Shown: positions 36,937 through 46,151, counted from the stretch's first letter. The stretch: DNA of 64,000 nt from an uncultured Methanobacterium sp. (GCF_963666025.1 NZ_OY762552.1:1702001-1766000); one strand, 5' to 3'. The notes: generated from the sequence alone by a model not told the origin. Made by a program: numbers and translations.

Positions 36937-37100
36937 TGGTATCCAAAGATGTTGAAATGTTAGAAGATATGCTAACCTCACTTGTTGATCTGTTAGTCGA
37001 AAAGGGCCTTATCACTCAAGAAGAATATGAGGTCAAAGTAAGGGCTATGTTGGAAGAGTCCGAAGGGCTAACACGTTTTGACGATTTAGACGACAAATAA
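36936..37100 (+). CDS. Acidic 54-residue protein paired with the AbrB-like gene
   Basis: 54 residues: MVSKDVEMLEDMLTSLVDLLVEKGLITQEEYEVKVRAML, then an acidic tail ESEGLTRFDDLDDK. Two helices with the pattern LLVEKGLITQEEYE, which resembles the short SHOCT-like or 'oligomerisation' helical hairpins found in many small proteins. The start codon overlaps the stop of the AbrB-like gene (TAATG), so the two are translationally coupled. It does not look like a known toxin (no RNase residues). It ends 50 bp before the right terminal repeat. Function unknown. Confidence 0.6.
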   Translation: MVSKDVEMLEDMLTSLVDLLVEKGLITQEEYEVKVRAMLEESEGLTRFDDLDDK

Positions 37101-37150
37101 TCATTTAAATTTAAACGTGAAACATTGACTTAATTTTACTATTTTTATAT

Positions 37151-37174
37151 TATCATCATTAACTTAACAGAATC
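37151..37174 (-). repeat. Right terminal inverted repeat (24 bp)
   Basis: Exact reverse complement of 32937-32960; directly followed by the right copy of the target duplication. Confidence 0.9.
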
Positions 37175-37183
37175 CTATATGGT
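37175..37183. repeat. Right copy of the 9-bp target duplication
   Basis: CTATATGGT, same orientation as 32928-32936. Joining the two flanks would restore a 178-bp divergent spacer between the cysteine peptide gene and the methyltransferase gene at 37287. Confidence 0.88.
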
Positions 37184-37286
37184 TGGTTTCAAGTAGCCCT
37201 GATATTTAATAAATAGGAGTTAAATATAATGGAAAAGGAGATATAAATCGATTAATACTGTTAAATTTTAATCTAAGGGGATAATC

Positions 37287-38042
37287 ATGGAACAATGGTA
37301 TCAAAAACTTTTTAACAACTATGCTTGTAAATATGAACAGGAATCATTCACCCAGGGAACAATAGGGGAAGTTGATTTTCTAGAATCTGAAATTAATCAT
37401 AATAAACACTGTAAAATACTGGATGTGGGCTGTGGAACGGGTAGGCATGCCATTGAACTGGTCAAAAGAGGATACCGGGTCACAGGTGTTGATCTATCTG
37501 AAAATATGCTGGCTAAAGCCATGGAACAGGCAGCAGAAGCTGGAGTGGAAATAGATTTTCTAAAAGCAGATGCCAGAAACCTGCCATTTCAGGATGAATT
37601 TGATCTGGTCATCATGATCTGTGAAGGTGCATTTCCACTCATGGAAACCGATGAAATGAACTACCAAATCCTGGAAAGTGCAGCTGGTACTTTAAATAAA
37701 AACGGAGGAAAGTTAATATTCACCACTCTAAATGGACTATTTCCACTATTTCACTCGGTTAAGGATTTTATAAACTCCAATTCTTCTCAAGAAAATCGTG
37801 AAAACAATTTTGACCTTTTAACCTTCCGGGACCAATACCAGCTGGAAATTAAGGATGATGATGATCAGAAAATGTTGTTAAACTGTAACGAACGCTACTA
37901 TGTACCATCAGAAATTACATGGCTACTGAAATCCCTGGGTTTTAGTAAAATAGGTATATATGGATGTAAACTGGGGGAATTCAGTCGTGATGATTCTCTG
38001 AGTACTGAAGATTATGAAATGCTGGTTATAGCTGAATATTAG
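37287..38042 (+). CDS. Class I SAM-dependent methyltransferase
   Basis: 251 residues. Motif I is KILDVGCGTGRHAIELVKRGY (about 37-57), the acidic residue binding the ribose is in VTGVDLSENML, motif II in IDFLKADARNLPF and motif IV in FDLVIMICEGAF. The last third (YYVPSEITWLLKSLGFSKIGIYG) is like many Methyltransf_25/11 enzymes. The substrate is not known. Start supported by AAGGGGATAATC. It lies just outside the right end of the mobile element and was divergent from the cysteine peptide gene before the insertion, so a role in modifying that peptide is conceivable but has no direct support. Confidence 0.85.
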   Translation: MEQWYQKLFNNYACKYEQESFTQGTIGEVDFLESEINHNKHCKILDVGCGTGRHAIELVKRGYRVTGVDLSENMLAKAMEQAAEAGVEIDFLKADARNLPFQDEFDLVIMICEGAFPLMETDEMNYQILESAAGTLNKNGGKLIFTTLNGLFPLFHSVKDFINSNSSQENRENNFDLLTFRDQYQLEIKDDDDQKMLLNCNERYYVPSEITWLLKSLGFSKIGIYGCKLGEFSRDDSLSTEDYEMLVIAEY

Positions 38043-38231
38043 AATTGCCAGTAATTGTTCATGTCAAAATTGCATTAGATGAATCTTTGCGGCACATATT
38101 GGTTTAGGGTCCACAGGGGTCATCATAATATTATTTTTTGAATATTTTTCTTTTTTTCATCGTGGAAGAGACTTTTTAGTGCGTTTAAATCATTTTTGAG
38201 GAGAACATATTCGTTTTAATAATCCTGTCTA

Positions 38232-38270
<39 letters not shown>

Positions 38271-38280
38271 AGATGCAGTG

Positions 38281-38631
38281 ATGATCATGAACACTCAATT
38301 TAAAAAAGGCGTACTGGAACTTTGTGTTCTGGTTCTCCTTGACAGAAAAGACTGTTACGGTTACGAGATGGTGGATGAAATCTCGAAGAACATTTCTATT
38401 TCCGAGGGAACCATCTATCCTCTTCTTAAAAGGTTAAAAAAGGAGAAGTTTGTGATTTCATACTTAAAAGAGTCCCAAAACGGCCCGCCTAGAAAATATT
38501 ACCGGCTAACTGAATTGGGAAAAGGAAAAAAGGAAAAATTAGTTGAAGAATGGAGAAACTTCTCTATAGGTGTGAATAATTTATTGAATTTTGAAATTAC
38601 AAATAATTCGGGGGCTATTAAGGATGAATAA
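38281..38631 (+). CDS. PadR-family transcriptional regulator
   Basis: 116 residues from ATG 38281 (an in-frame GTG at 38278 and ATG at 38287 are alternatives). FKKGVLELCVLVLLDRKDCYGYEMVDEISKNISISEGTIYPLLKRLKKEKFV is the PadR winged helix with its recognition helix at SEGTIYPLLKRL, then the wing GPPRKYYRLTELG. PadR proteins repress efflux or membrane-stress genes until a ligand binds. The gene overlaps the next one (ATGAATAA), a DUF1700 protein. PadR plus DUF1700 is a familiar pair in which the second protein is a membrane-bound partner of the regulator or of the ABC systems nearby. Confidence 0.92.
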   Translation: MIMNTQFKKGVLELCVLVLLDRKDCYGYEMVDEISKNISISEGTIYPLLKRLKKEKFVISYLKESQNGPPRKYYRLTELGKGKKEKLVEEWRNFSIGVNNLLNFEITNNSGAIKDE

Positions 38632-39235
38632 GAAAGAATATCTTGACCAACTCAGCAAACTTCTGAGAACACTTCCAAAGGAGGACAGAGAAGACATAAT
38701 CTCCGATTACCAGGAGCACTTTGCAATTGGTTTGGAAAAAGGTAGAACTGAAGAAGAAATTTCAAGGGCACTTGGAAACCCTAAAAACGTTGCTAAACAG
38801 ATTAAAGCAGATAATATGGTTAAAAAAGCTCAAGATAAACCATCAATTGGCAGCATAATTGGGGCAATACTGGCAACAATGGGATTAGGTCTTTTTAATC
38901 TGATATTTGTAGCAATACCTGTCCTGGTGGTTGCAGTAATTATATTGATCTTATTTGTGGCCGGAATTATTATTATCTTTACAGGGATATATTGGGTTTT
39001 AGTACCCTTTTTACATCTTATTATTCCTCAATTAGCTATCCCTACCTTTATCAATTCGCCAGGTAATGAAATTTTGAATATTCTGGTGGTAGTATTAAGT
39101 GGAATCGGCATGACAGCTGGAGGAATTATTTTAGTAGTGTTAATGGCGTACATTACTAAATGGTTCTATGAATTAATGATCAAATACCTGAAACTGAATT
39201 TAAGAATTATTAAAGGACGAGATAGGGATTTTTAA
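38624..39235 (+). CDS. DUF1700 (HAAS-domain) membrane protein
   Basis: 203 residues from ATG 38624; it overlaps the PadR stop by 8 bp (an in-frame TTG at 38591 is too far upstream). The N-terminal 70 residues MNKKEYLDQLSKLLRTLPKEDREDIISDYQEHFAIGLEKGRTEEEISRALGNPKNVAKQI are the HAAS/DUF1700 soluble domain. Three or four membrane helices follow (about 80-195), with long runs of I, V and L. In other genomes such proteins are encoded with PadR and join signalling to membrane transport. The start of the downstream efflux cluster suggests that role here. Confidence 0.88.
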   Translation: MNKKEYLDQLSKLLRTLPKEDREDIISDYQEHFAIGLEKGRTEEEISRALGNPKNVAKQIKADNMVKKAQDKPSIGSIIGAILATMGLGLFNLIFVAIPVLVVAVIILILFVAGIIIIFTGIYWVLVPFLHLIIPQLAIPTFINSPGNEILNILVVVLSGIGMTAGGIILVVLMAYITKWFYELMIKYLKLNLRIIKGRDRDF

Positions 39236-39265
39236 AATGATAAATTGGAATAGGAGGTTAGATCT

Positions 39266-39601
39266 ATGAGAAAATTTCTTTGGGAGTTACTGGCCGGTAC
39301 TAAAGGTGGATTGAACCGTGCTAGGATCATAGATGAGTTAAGAAATAGACCTTATAATGCAAATCAGCTCGCTGAAAGGCTTTCTCTTAACTATAAAACC
39401 ATAAAATACCATATTGAAGTTTTAGAGAAAAATGGTATAGTGACTTCCACAGGTAAAGGATATGGTGCATTATATTTCCTCTCAGATAAAATGGAAGAAA
39501 ATTTCGACATTTTCCTGAAGATATGGGAAGAATTTAGTGGATCTAATGCTAATGTTTATCATATGGGGGATAATGTTCCAGCAGGAGTAGTTCATCACTG
39601 A
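39266..39601 (+). CDS. Winged-helix regulator, island paralogue 1
   Basis: 111 residues. MRKFLWELLAGTKGGLNRARIIDELRNRPYNANQLAERLSLNYKTIKYHIEVLEKNGIVTSTGKGYGALYFLSD is an ArsR-like winged helix: the recognition helix is YKTIKYHIEVLEK. It shares a strict pattern with the proteins at 42859 and 48109 (LWxLxAGxxGGxNRAxII, RPYNxNQL, YKTx(K/R)(Y/H)HIxVLEENx(I/V)). The C-terminal 40 residues differ and end in a histidine-rich tail (VYHMGDNVPAGVVHH) that could bind a metal. GGAGG precedes the start. It follows the DUF1700 gene by 30 bp and a long spacer separates it from the first MacB-like exporter. Confidence 0.85.
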   Translation: MRKFLWELLAGTKGGLNRARIIDELRNRPYNANQLAERLSLNYKTIKYHIEVLEKNGIVTSTGKGYGALYFLSDKMEENFDIFLKIWEEFSGSNANVYHMGDNVPAGVVHH

Positions 39602-40457
<856 letters not shown>

Positions 40458-41510
40458 ATGGATCTCTATAAATTGGCATTAAACAACATTAGAAGAAGAA
40501 AACTCAGAAGTGCCCTGACCATGCTGGGGATAATAATCGGTGCCGCAATGCTCATGGTGCTTTTGGGGCTAACTGCCGGGACAACCACGGCTATTAAAGA
40601 TGAAACAAATGCTTACATGTATGATATAGCAATTTCTCCAGAATCTACCTCTGGAAATTATTTAATGGATAGTCAAACCATATCCAAGGTAGAGAAACTG
40701 TCAAATCTTCACGATTTCCGTGAAGTAACTGCTTTCTCGGAGGATATGAATAGCACCAAACTGTTTTTCGAGGGAGTCAATAACTGGAAGGATGCTAAAA
40801 TAATAAACGGAACGCAAGGTGTTGTGGTTAACCAGGAAGCGGTTCAAAAGTTAGGTTATGGTATTGGAAGTAAAATAACAGTCAAAGGCAAGGAATTAAC
40901 TGTGACTGGAATATCTAAAGAAGCACAGGCGCCTTACGTTTACATAGACCAGACAACAGCCAGGCAAATGGCTGGTGATCAGGTAGCTGTTATCTATGCC
41001 AGTACTGATGGAGACCCAAAAACCGTTGCTGATCAGGTTAAAAAACAGGTAAATGGAGTTTCAGTGGAGACCAAATCCGATAAGGTGAAGGAAATCCAGG
41101 AAATGGCTGATCAGGCCCTGCTATTCATGGGATTTATAGCCAGTATTGCCTTACTTGTGGGAATTATAAGTGTGATCAACACCATGCTAATCAGTGTCAT
41201 GGAACGAACCAGGGAACTGGGAGTATTAAAAGCCATTGGTTTCACTAACTGGGAAATAAAAGGAAGTATACTCTTTGAATCAGGCCTTTTAGGATTTTTC
41301 GGAGGAGTTATCGGTGTAATCCTGGGAATTATTGGAATATACGGGGTTGCCAATGCACTGAAACTAGCCGATTATATTCCTGGAATGATGCCAATATGGT
41401 TAATTTTAGGAGTTATTGCCGGTGCTACAATCTTAAGCGTACTAGCAGGACTTTACCCAGCCACTAAAGCTTCAAAACTACAGGTTGTGGAGGCGTTAAG
41501 GAATGACTAA
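40458..41510 (+). CDS. MacB/FtsX-like ABC permease, exporter 1
   Basis: 350 residues from ATG 40458, 4 bp after GGAGGTGA (an ATG at 40455 is too close). One N-terminal helix (about 18-38) in LALNNIRRRKLRSALTMLGIIIGAAMLMVLLGL, a periplasm-facing domain (MacB_PCD, about 45-220), then three helices (about 225-340) with SVMERTRELGVLKAIGFTNWEIKG, the conserved FtsX loop that contacts the ATPase, and the ending ATKASKLQVVEALRND. Such permeases push peptides or lipophilic toxins out without moving them through the membrane themselves. It overlaps the ATPase gene by 8 bp. Confidence 0.92.
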   Translation: MDLYKLALNNIRRRKLRSALTMLGIIIGAAMLMVLLGLTAGTTTAIKDETNAYMYDIAISPESTSGNYLMDSQTISKVEKLSNLHDFREVTAFSEDMNSTKLFFEGVNNWKDAKIINGTQGVVVNQEAVQKLGYGIGSKITVKGKELTVTGISKEAQAPYVYIDQTTARQMAGDQVAVIYASTDGDPKTVADQVKKQVNGVSVETKSDKVKEIQEMADQALLFMGFIASIALLVGIISVINTMLISVMERTRELGVLKAIGFTNWEIKGSILFESGLLGFFGGVIGVILGIIGIYGVANALKLADYIPGMMPIWLILGVIAGATILSVLAGLYPATKASKLQVVEALRND

Positions 41511-42171
41511 TCATATACTTGAATTTAAAGATGTTTGGAAAACCTATCACATGGGTGATTCGGATGTAAATGCCCTTGCAGGTTTAAACCTGACCCTGGA
41601 AGAAGGTTCATTCACTGCAGTCATGGGGCCCTCTGGATCTGGTAAATCCACATTCCTGCACGTGGCAGGGATACTGGATACTCCTTCTAAAGGTTTATTC
41701 CGGATAAACGGAAGGCAAACCAGTGAATTATCGGTCAAAGAGCAGGCAATTCTTCGGAGAAATGAGATTGGATTCATATTCCAGAGATTCAATCTCTTGT
41801 CTCAGCTTTCTGCCCTGGAAAATGTCACTTTACCCATGATCAATGAGGATTCTGAAAAAGCTAAAATGATCTTAGATAAGATGGGCTTGCATGATAAGTA
41901 CCATAAATTCCCCAACCAGCTTTCTGGTGGAGAACAACAGCGAGTTGCAATTGCCAGAGCTCTTATAAACGATCCTTCAATCATCCTGGCTGATGAACCC
42001 ACTGGAGAACTTGATACTGTCAATGCCAATTCCATAATGCAGGTATTGCAGGATCTAAACCGGAATGATGGGGTGAGCATTGTAATCGTAACCCACAACC
42101 AGGCATCTGCTAATTTTGCTGATGAAATAATTCAAATGCAGGATGGTAAGATCAAAGTAGATGAAAAATAA
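41503..42171 (+). CDS. LolD/MacB-type ATPase, exporter 1
   Basis: 222 residues. Walker A GPSGSGKSTFLHV (about 42-54), Q-loop in FIFQRFNLLSQLSALENV, signature LSGGEQQRVAIARAL, Walker B SIILADEPTGELD and switch histidine IVTHN. These make it a member of the LolD/FtsE/MacB group of short ATPases. It partners the permease encoded immediately upstream (8-bp overlap). A 131-bp spacer with the sequence AATAGATCTGG follows before the small membrane protein gene. Confidence 0.94.
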   Translation: MTNHILEFKDVWKTYHMGDSDVNALAGLNLTLEEGSFTAVMGPSGSGKSTFLHVAGILDTPSKGLFRINGRQTSELSVKEQAILRRNEIGFIFQRFNLLSQLSALENVTLPMINEDSEKAKMILDKMGLHDKYHKFPNQLSGGEQQRVAIARALINDPSIILADEPTGELDTVNANSIMQVLQDLNRNDGVSIVIVTHNQASANFADEIIQMQDGKIKVDEK

Positions 42172-42301
42172 AGTTTTTAATTGCTACTGGCAATTATTAA
42201 CTTCTTTTAATTATTTTTTCTCTCTAATAAAGTCTGAATAAAAGATAATAGATCTGGATATCCTTCTTATAATCTTTACAATTTAAGTTTCAGGTTAAAA
42301 T

Positions 42302-42670
42302 ATGTATTTAAATACTAATTCATTAAATTCAGTCTTTAGCATGATTTCAGAGGTGATTTTCCAGGCAGTGCTAAATTCACCGCGCATATTTCAGTTTGCT
42401 ATCATAGTAACCAGCGTTGCAAACATGATCTGTTTAACCATGATCATTCACATCTACTGGGGGCAGTACAGGGAAGTTAAATCAAAATTCACCCTTATTC
42501 TGGTACTGTTATTCTTACTGTTCATGGCACAGAACTTTCTTTTTACCGTTTATTTCTCATTATATTTGCCTAAAAATTGCATTAATGCAATTGTGCCTTT
42601 ATTATTTTTGGGTTGTGAATTCATAGTTTTAACCCTATTTTTAAAGGTAGTCCTGAATGAAATCAGTTAA
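42302..42670 (+). CDS. Small membrane protein, island family member 1
   Basis: 122 residues, three to four membrane helices. After the first helix comes IYWGQYREVKSKFTLILVLLFLLFMAQNFLF, which carries the pattern YWxxYxxxKSxF shared with the proteins at 43228, 45690 and 48457. It is the most divergent of the four (longer N-terminus, different C-terminus). The family is not one I can name with certainty; similar regulator-plus-small-membrane-protein pairs are known to me only from haloarchaea. Its place behind exporter 1 and before regulator 2 suggests a sensor or accessory subunit. Confidence 0.6.
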   Translation: MYLNTNSLNSVFSMISEVIFQAVLNSPRIFQFAIIVTSVANMICLTMIIHIYWGQYREVKSKFTLILVLLFLLFMAQNFLFTVYFSLYLPKNCINAIVPLLFLGCEFIVLTLFLKVVLNEIS

Positions 42671-42858
42671 ATCTTAATTTATTTAATATGGTGAAATGTA
42701 TTTATGACACTGTATGTAATCATAATCAGTCATAATGATATTATTGGCCTTTTATGACGAATAAACATGCATATGGATGAACATAGAATGTTATTTTAGT
42801 TGTCGAAATCATAAATTTAACTAATAGTTTTGCTTAATGCAAGGAACTGTGTGATCTT

Positions 42859-43155
42859 ATGAGAAAACTGCTCTGGTGGCTGATAGCTGGCTCAACAGGA
42901 GGGCCAAATCGGGCTAAGATCATCATGACATTACACCAACGTCCATATAATGCTAATCAGCTTTCAGAAGCTCTTAATTTAAATTATAAGACTGTAAGGC
43001 ATCATATTAAAGTTCTGGAAGAGAATAACGTCATCACATCCGCGGGTAAGAAGAAGTACGGTGAAATGTACTTCCTTTCTGATGAGATGGAAAGAAATTA
43101 CAACACATTTCAGGATATCTGGAAAGAACTGGGACAAAACTCAGTTGGAGAATAA
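42859..43155 (+). CDS. Winged-helix regulator, island paralogue 2
   Basis: 98 residues: MRKLLWWLIAGSTGGPNRAKIIMTLHQRPYNANQLSEALNLNYKTVRHHIKVLEENNVITSAGKKKYGEMYFLSDEME. Winged helix with recognition helix YKTVRHHIKVLEE and the wing AGKKKYGEMYFL. Same family as the proteins at 39266 and 48109. It is followed after 72 bp by a small three-helix membrane protein gene, the same order as at 48109-48756. The spacer upstream has several TATGAC/GTCATA elements (42701-42763), plausible operators. Confidence 0.85.
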   Translation: MRKLLWWLIAGSTGGPNRAKIIMTLHQRPYNANQLSEALNLNYKTVRHHIKVLEENNVITSAGKKKYGEMYFLSDEMERNYNTFQDIWKELGQNSVGE

Positions 43156-43227
43156 GAATAACAAATTTTTAAGCAGTATAGATGGTTTAAGGATTAACAC
43201 TGTATAAATGGTTTAAGGAGAAAAAAT

Positions 43228-43560
43228 ATGACTTTAGCGGAATATGGGCAGTTTGGTGGGGTAGTAATCTTTGTGGCAGTGGCAATTGGAATTGCAAACG
43301 TTTGCCTGCTCTTTGGATTATTGTATTCCTACTGGAAGACCTATTGTCAGGTTAAATCCCAATTTACAATAGGATTATTGTATTTCTCCACTTTCCTCCT
43401 ATTCCAGAATATTTTATCCACCATATTCCTGGCATTACCTCTTTTCATGCCAATAGAATTCCATGGCTCAGAGATAAGCGGGCCCAGATTACCTTTATTT
43501 TTAATCAACATAGTCCAGCTCATCGCACTATCAATCCTCTTCAAAATTACTCGTGAATAG
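43228..43560 (+). CDS. Small membrane protein, island family member 2
   Basis: 110 residues with three membrane helices (about 10-30, 47-70, 88-108). Between helix 1 and 2 is YSYWKTYCQVKSQFTIGLLYFSTFLLFQNIL; the C-terminus is GPRLPLFLINIVQLIALSILFKITRE. The member at 45690 matches it over nearly the whole length. RBS AAGGAG upstream. It lies between winged-helix regulator 2 and exporter 2. I infer a membrane sensor or anchor that passes a signal to the small regulator; this has not been shown. Confidence 0.7.
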   Translation: MTLAEYGQFGGVVIFVAVAIGIANVCLLFGLLYSYWKTYCQVKSQFTIGLLYFSTFLLFQNILSTIFLALPLFMPIEFHGSEISGPRLPLFLINIVQLIALSILFKITRE

Positions 43561-43709
43561 GTGATTTCAGAGCAGATTTTAGTGATGATTTTTTGGTTAG
43601 TGAATGTTAGATTTTAGTGAATTTGTGCATAATTTGTGCATAATTCTCCCCTCTTTAATGCCTGAATTCGGCATAATCATTTAATAATCAACTTAAATAA
43701 AAAATAACT

Positions 43710-44900
43710 ATGTCGTACTTAAAGTTGATCCTAAAAAATCCCTTTAGGAATAAAACAAGAGGTGCCCTTGCAATTGTGGGTATTGCAATTGGAATCATGG
43801 TCATAGTGGCTCTGGGCATGGTCACTGGTGGCCTTAAAATGTCAACAACCAGCACCCTCAAAGCAGGAGCTGCTGAAATCAATGTAATGCAGACTGGTTC
43901 TGGTAACTTTGGATCAGGAAGGATCAATGAGACCCGTGTCACGGATTTACAAAACATGTCTGGAGTTAAGGAAACTGCCGGACTACTGAAGGCAACTAAC
44001 ACCTCTACCAGCGGATCATCAGTATCCACTAGTTCTACTGGGACATCTACTGGAACTGCCAGTGCAGGATCAGGGGGTCCAAATAGTTTCGGTGGACTTT
44101 CAGTAACCGGTATGAACCCGGATAAACTGAGCCTTGCAGGAATTGAGAACGTAACTGGATCGTTATACTCAACTAACAGTGAAAATGAAGTCATAATAGG
44201 CAAAACTGCTTCCACAAATCTTAATAAAACTGTGGGAGACACAATCAACTTATTCGGGAAAGATTTCACAATCACTGGAGTTTACGAGACTGGAAGCTTC
44301 ATGACTGATGGTGGAGTGTTCATGTCCCTCACCACCCTACAGAACCTCACCAGCAACAAAAACACAGTGAGTACCATAGCGGTGAAGCTCAATGAAAATG
44401 CCAACACCACTGAGGTAAGTAAATCCATTGAAAATACTTATCCCAATGAACTGTCCACCACCACTGCCGAAGCAATGGCCAGCAGGATGAACAGTGCACT
44501 TGGCACCATAGATGCAGCCACATGGGCCATCTCCCTCCTGGCAATTATAATCGGTGGTGTGGGAGTGATAAACACCATGATAATGTCTGTTTTTGAAAGA
44601 ACAAGGGAAATAGGTGTATTAAAAGCAGTGGGATGGAAAGAAAGGAGAATCCTGGGAATGATCCTGGGTGAATCAGTGGTTTTAACCCTCATCGCCGCAG
44701 TGGTGGGAACCATAATCGCAGTGGTGGGAGTGGTAGTACTACTGGCATTTTCCTTCGGAGGAACCATACAACCGTCCTTTGCACCGGAAATATTCCTGGA
44801 GGCATTCGTGGTTGCATTTGTAGTGGGAATAATCGGTGGATTGTACCCGGCATACAGAGCATCCCGACTATCACCAACCGAGGCGCTGCGCTATGAATAA
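43710..44900 (+). CDS. MacB/FtsX-like ABC permease, exporter 2
   Basis: 396 residues. First helix in IVGIAIGIMVIVALGMVTGG, a large outside domain (about 45-270) with an unusual Ser/Thr/Gly-rich stretch near residues 90-125 (NTSTSGSSVSTSSTGTSTGTAS...), and three C-terminal helices with SVFERTREIGVLKAVGWKERRILG and ending YRASRLSPTEALRYE. No ribosome binding site is obvious at the ATG; TTAAATAAAA lies about 12-20 bp upstream. The stop overlaps the next ATPase gene. Upstream the 11-bp TTTGTGCATAA occurs twice in tandem (43621-43645). Confidence 0.92.
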   Translation: MSYLKLILKNPFRNKTRGALAIVGIAIGIMVIVALGMVTGGLKMSTTSTLKAGAAEINVMQTGSGNFGSGRINETRVTDLQNMSGVKETAGLLKATNTSTSGSSVSTSSTGTSTGTASAGSGGPNSFGGLSVTGMNPDKLSLAGIENVTGSLYSTNSENEVIIGKTASTNLNKTVGDTINLFGKDFTITGVYETGSFMTDGGVFMSLTTLQNLTSNKNTVSTIAVKLNENANTTEVSKSIENTYPNELSTTTAEAMASRMNSALGTIDAATWAISLLAIIIGGVGVINTMIMSVFERTREIGVLKAVGWKERRILGMILGESVVLTLIAAVVGTIIAVVGVVVLLAFSFGGTIQPSFAPEIFLEAFVVAFVVGIIGGLYPAYRASRLSPTEALRYE

Positions 44901-45594
44901 TCAATACTCTGAGGATGGAACTATGGATAATGATAAGAACATCATCGAAATCCACGATCTTAAAAAAAGTTACGATGATGGAACTATAAAAGCATTAAAC
45001 GGTCTCAACCTGGAAGTGAAGAAGGGTGAATTTCTATCCATAATGGGACCCTCTGGTTCCGGGAAATCAACACTCCTCAACATGATCGGAGCCCTGGATG
45101 TGGCTGATGAAGGATCGATTCATGTGGCCGGTATTGACCTCATGAAGACCAAAGAACTGAGTAAATTTCGTTCCCAGGAGATTGGGTTTGTCTTCCAGAT
45201 GCACAACCTGATACCGAACCTCACTATCCTGGAGAATGTGGAAATACCCCTGTATGAAACAGATTTATCCAGTGAACAGATGAGGGAAAGGGCAATGGAA
45301 CTTTTAAAGGCAGTAGGCCTGGAGGACCGGATAGATCAGATACCTACCAAGCTCTCAGGTGGGCAGCGTCAGAGGGTGGCCATTGCCAGGGCACTGGTGA
45401 ACCGCCCCTCCATAATCCTGGCCGATGAACCCACCGGGTCTCTGGACTCCCAGACTGGGGATGTAATCCTGAAACTCCTGCGTGACTTGCATGAAAAGGA
45501 AAATGTAACCCTGGTCATGGTAACTCATGAACCATACGTGGGAAAAATGGCTGAAAGGATTGTAAACGTGCTTGATGGGAAAATTAAGATTTAG
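44893..45594 (+). CDS. LolD/MacB-type ATPase, exporter 2
   Basis: 233 residues from ATG 44893, overlapping the permease stop by 8 bp; a second ATG at 44923 (GAGGAT upstream) is possible. Walker A GPSGSGKSTLLNM, Q-loop FVFQMHNLIPNLT, signature LSGGQRQRVAIARAL, Walker B SIILADEPTGSLDS and VMVTHE. It drives the permease of exporter 2. The reading frame is open further upstream to a GTG-like start at 44836 but that would run deep into the permease gene. Confidence 0.93.
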   Translation: MNNQYSEDGTMDNDKNIIEIHDLKKSYDDGTIKALNGLNLEVKKGEFLSIMGPSGSGKSTLLNMIGALDVADEGSIHVAGIDLMKTKELSKFRSQEIGFVFQMHNLIPNLTILENVEIPLYETDLSSEQMRERAMELLKAVGLEDRIDQIPTKLSGGQRQRVAIARALVNRPSIILADEPTGSLDSQTGDVILKLLRDLHEKENVTLVMVTHEPYVGKMAERIVNVLDGKIKI

Positions 45595-45689
45595 TTAGAT
45601 AACTAATTAGATTAAATAACTCGAGTGAAAGGTGAATTTCTGCCTCCAATGGAATTCACCTCAATTTTTTTATTTACAGTTCATGATTC

Positions 45690-46025
45690 ATGGTTGATAC
45701 AATGATAACCGGAGAAATTGGCTTAGCCCTGATTATTGTGGCAGTTGCCATTGGAATTGCGAACATTATTCTGTTACTGTTTTTACTCAAAACATACTGG
45801 AAAACTTATAAACAAATAAAATCAGGATTCACCATAGGTTTGGTGTATTTTTCATCCTTTCTCATCCTCCAGAACATAGTATCCACTATTTTCATTGCTT
45901 TACTACTTGTAATTCCTATGGATGTTCACATTTCGGAATTGCATGGTCCAAGACTCCCTCTATTTTTGATTAACCTGGTGCAACTAGTGGCACTATCTAT
46001 ACTGGTTAAGATAACCAGGGAATGA
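45690..46025 (+). CDS. Small membrane protein, island family member 3
   Basis: 111 residues (a second ATG at 45702 is possible). Close paralogue of the 43228 protein: LKTYWKTYKQIKSGFTIGLVYFSSFLILQNIVSTIFIALLL and the ending GPRLPLFLINLVQLVALSILVKITRE. Three membrane helices. Unlike the other members it has no winged-helix gene directly in front; it stands between exporter 2 and the ABC-2 exporter, so the module may have lost its regulator, or shares that of module 2. Confidence 0.7.
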   Translation: MVDTMITGEIGLALIIVAVAIGIANIILLLFLLKTYWKTYKQIKSGFTIGLVYFSSFLILQNIVSTIFIALLLVIPMDVHISELHGPRLPLFLINLVQLVALSILVKITRE

Positions 46026-46151
46026 ATCAAATAAATGATAATTAACTTACTTTTTCTAGAATTTAAATCATTTTTTATAGGATAATTAGCTCATTTTTTT
46101 TTAATTTAAGGATGATTTGTAAGGTAATTATTTTTAACATTGATATGGAAA

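Larger units (their letters stand above)
32937..37174. mobile_element. 4.24-kb transposon with R-M fusion, transposase and AbrB-like cassette
   Basis: The ends are perfect 24-bp inverted repeats: 32937-32960 (begins GATTCTGTTAAG) and 37151-37174 (ends CTTAACAGAATC). They are flanked by a direct 9-bp duplication, CTATATGGT. A second inverted pair, CAATGTTTCA (33002-33011) and TGAAACATTG (37118-37127), lies inside the ends. Cargo: a restriction-modification-specificity protein gene, a DDE transposase gene on the opposite strand, and two tiny ORFs. No second set of terminal repeats was seen around the transposase alone, so the whole 4.24 kb looks like one unit moved by this transposase. Base composition is more AT-rich than the surroundings. 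The intact duplication suggests a fairly recent insertion. Confidence 0.88.

Noticed and set aside
43688..44275. Minus-strand ORF of 195 codons opposite the exporter 2 permease
   Set aside because: Antisense shadow of a well-conserved permease; proline/valine-rich shadow composition.
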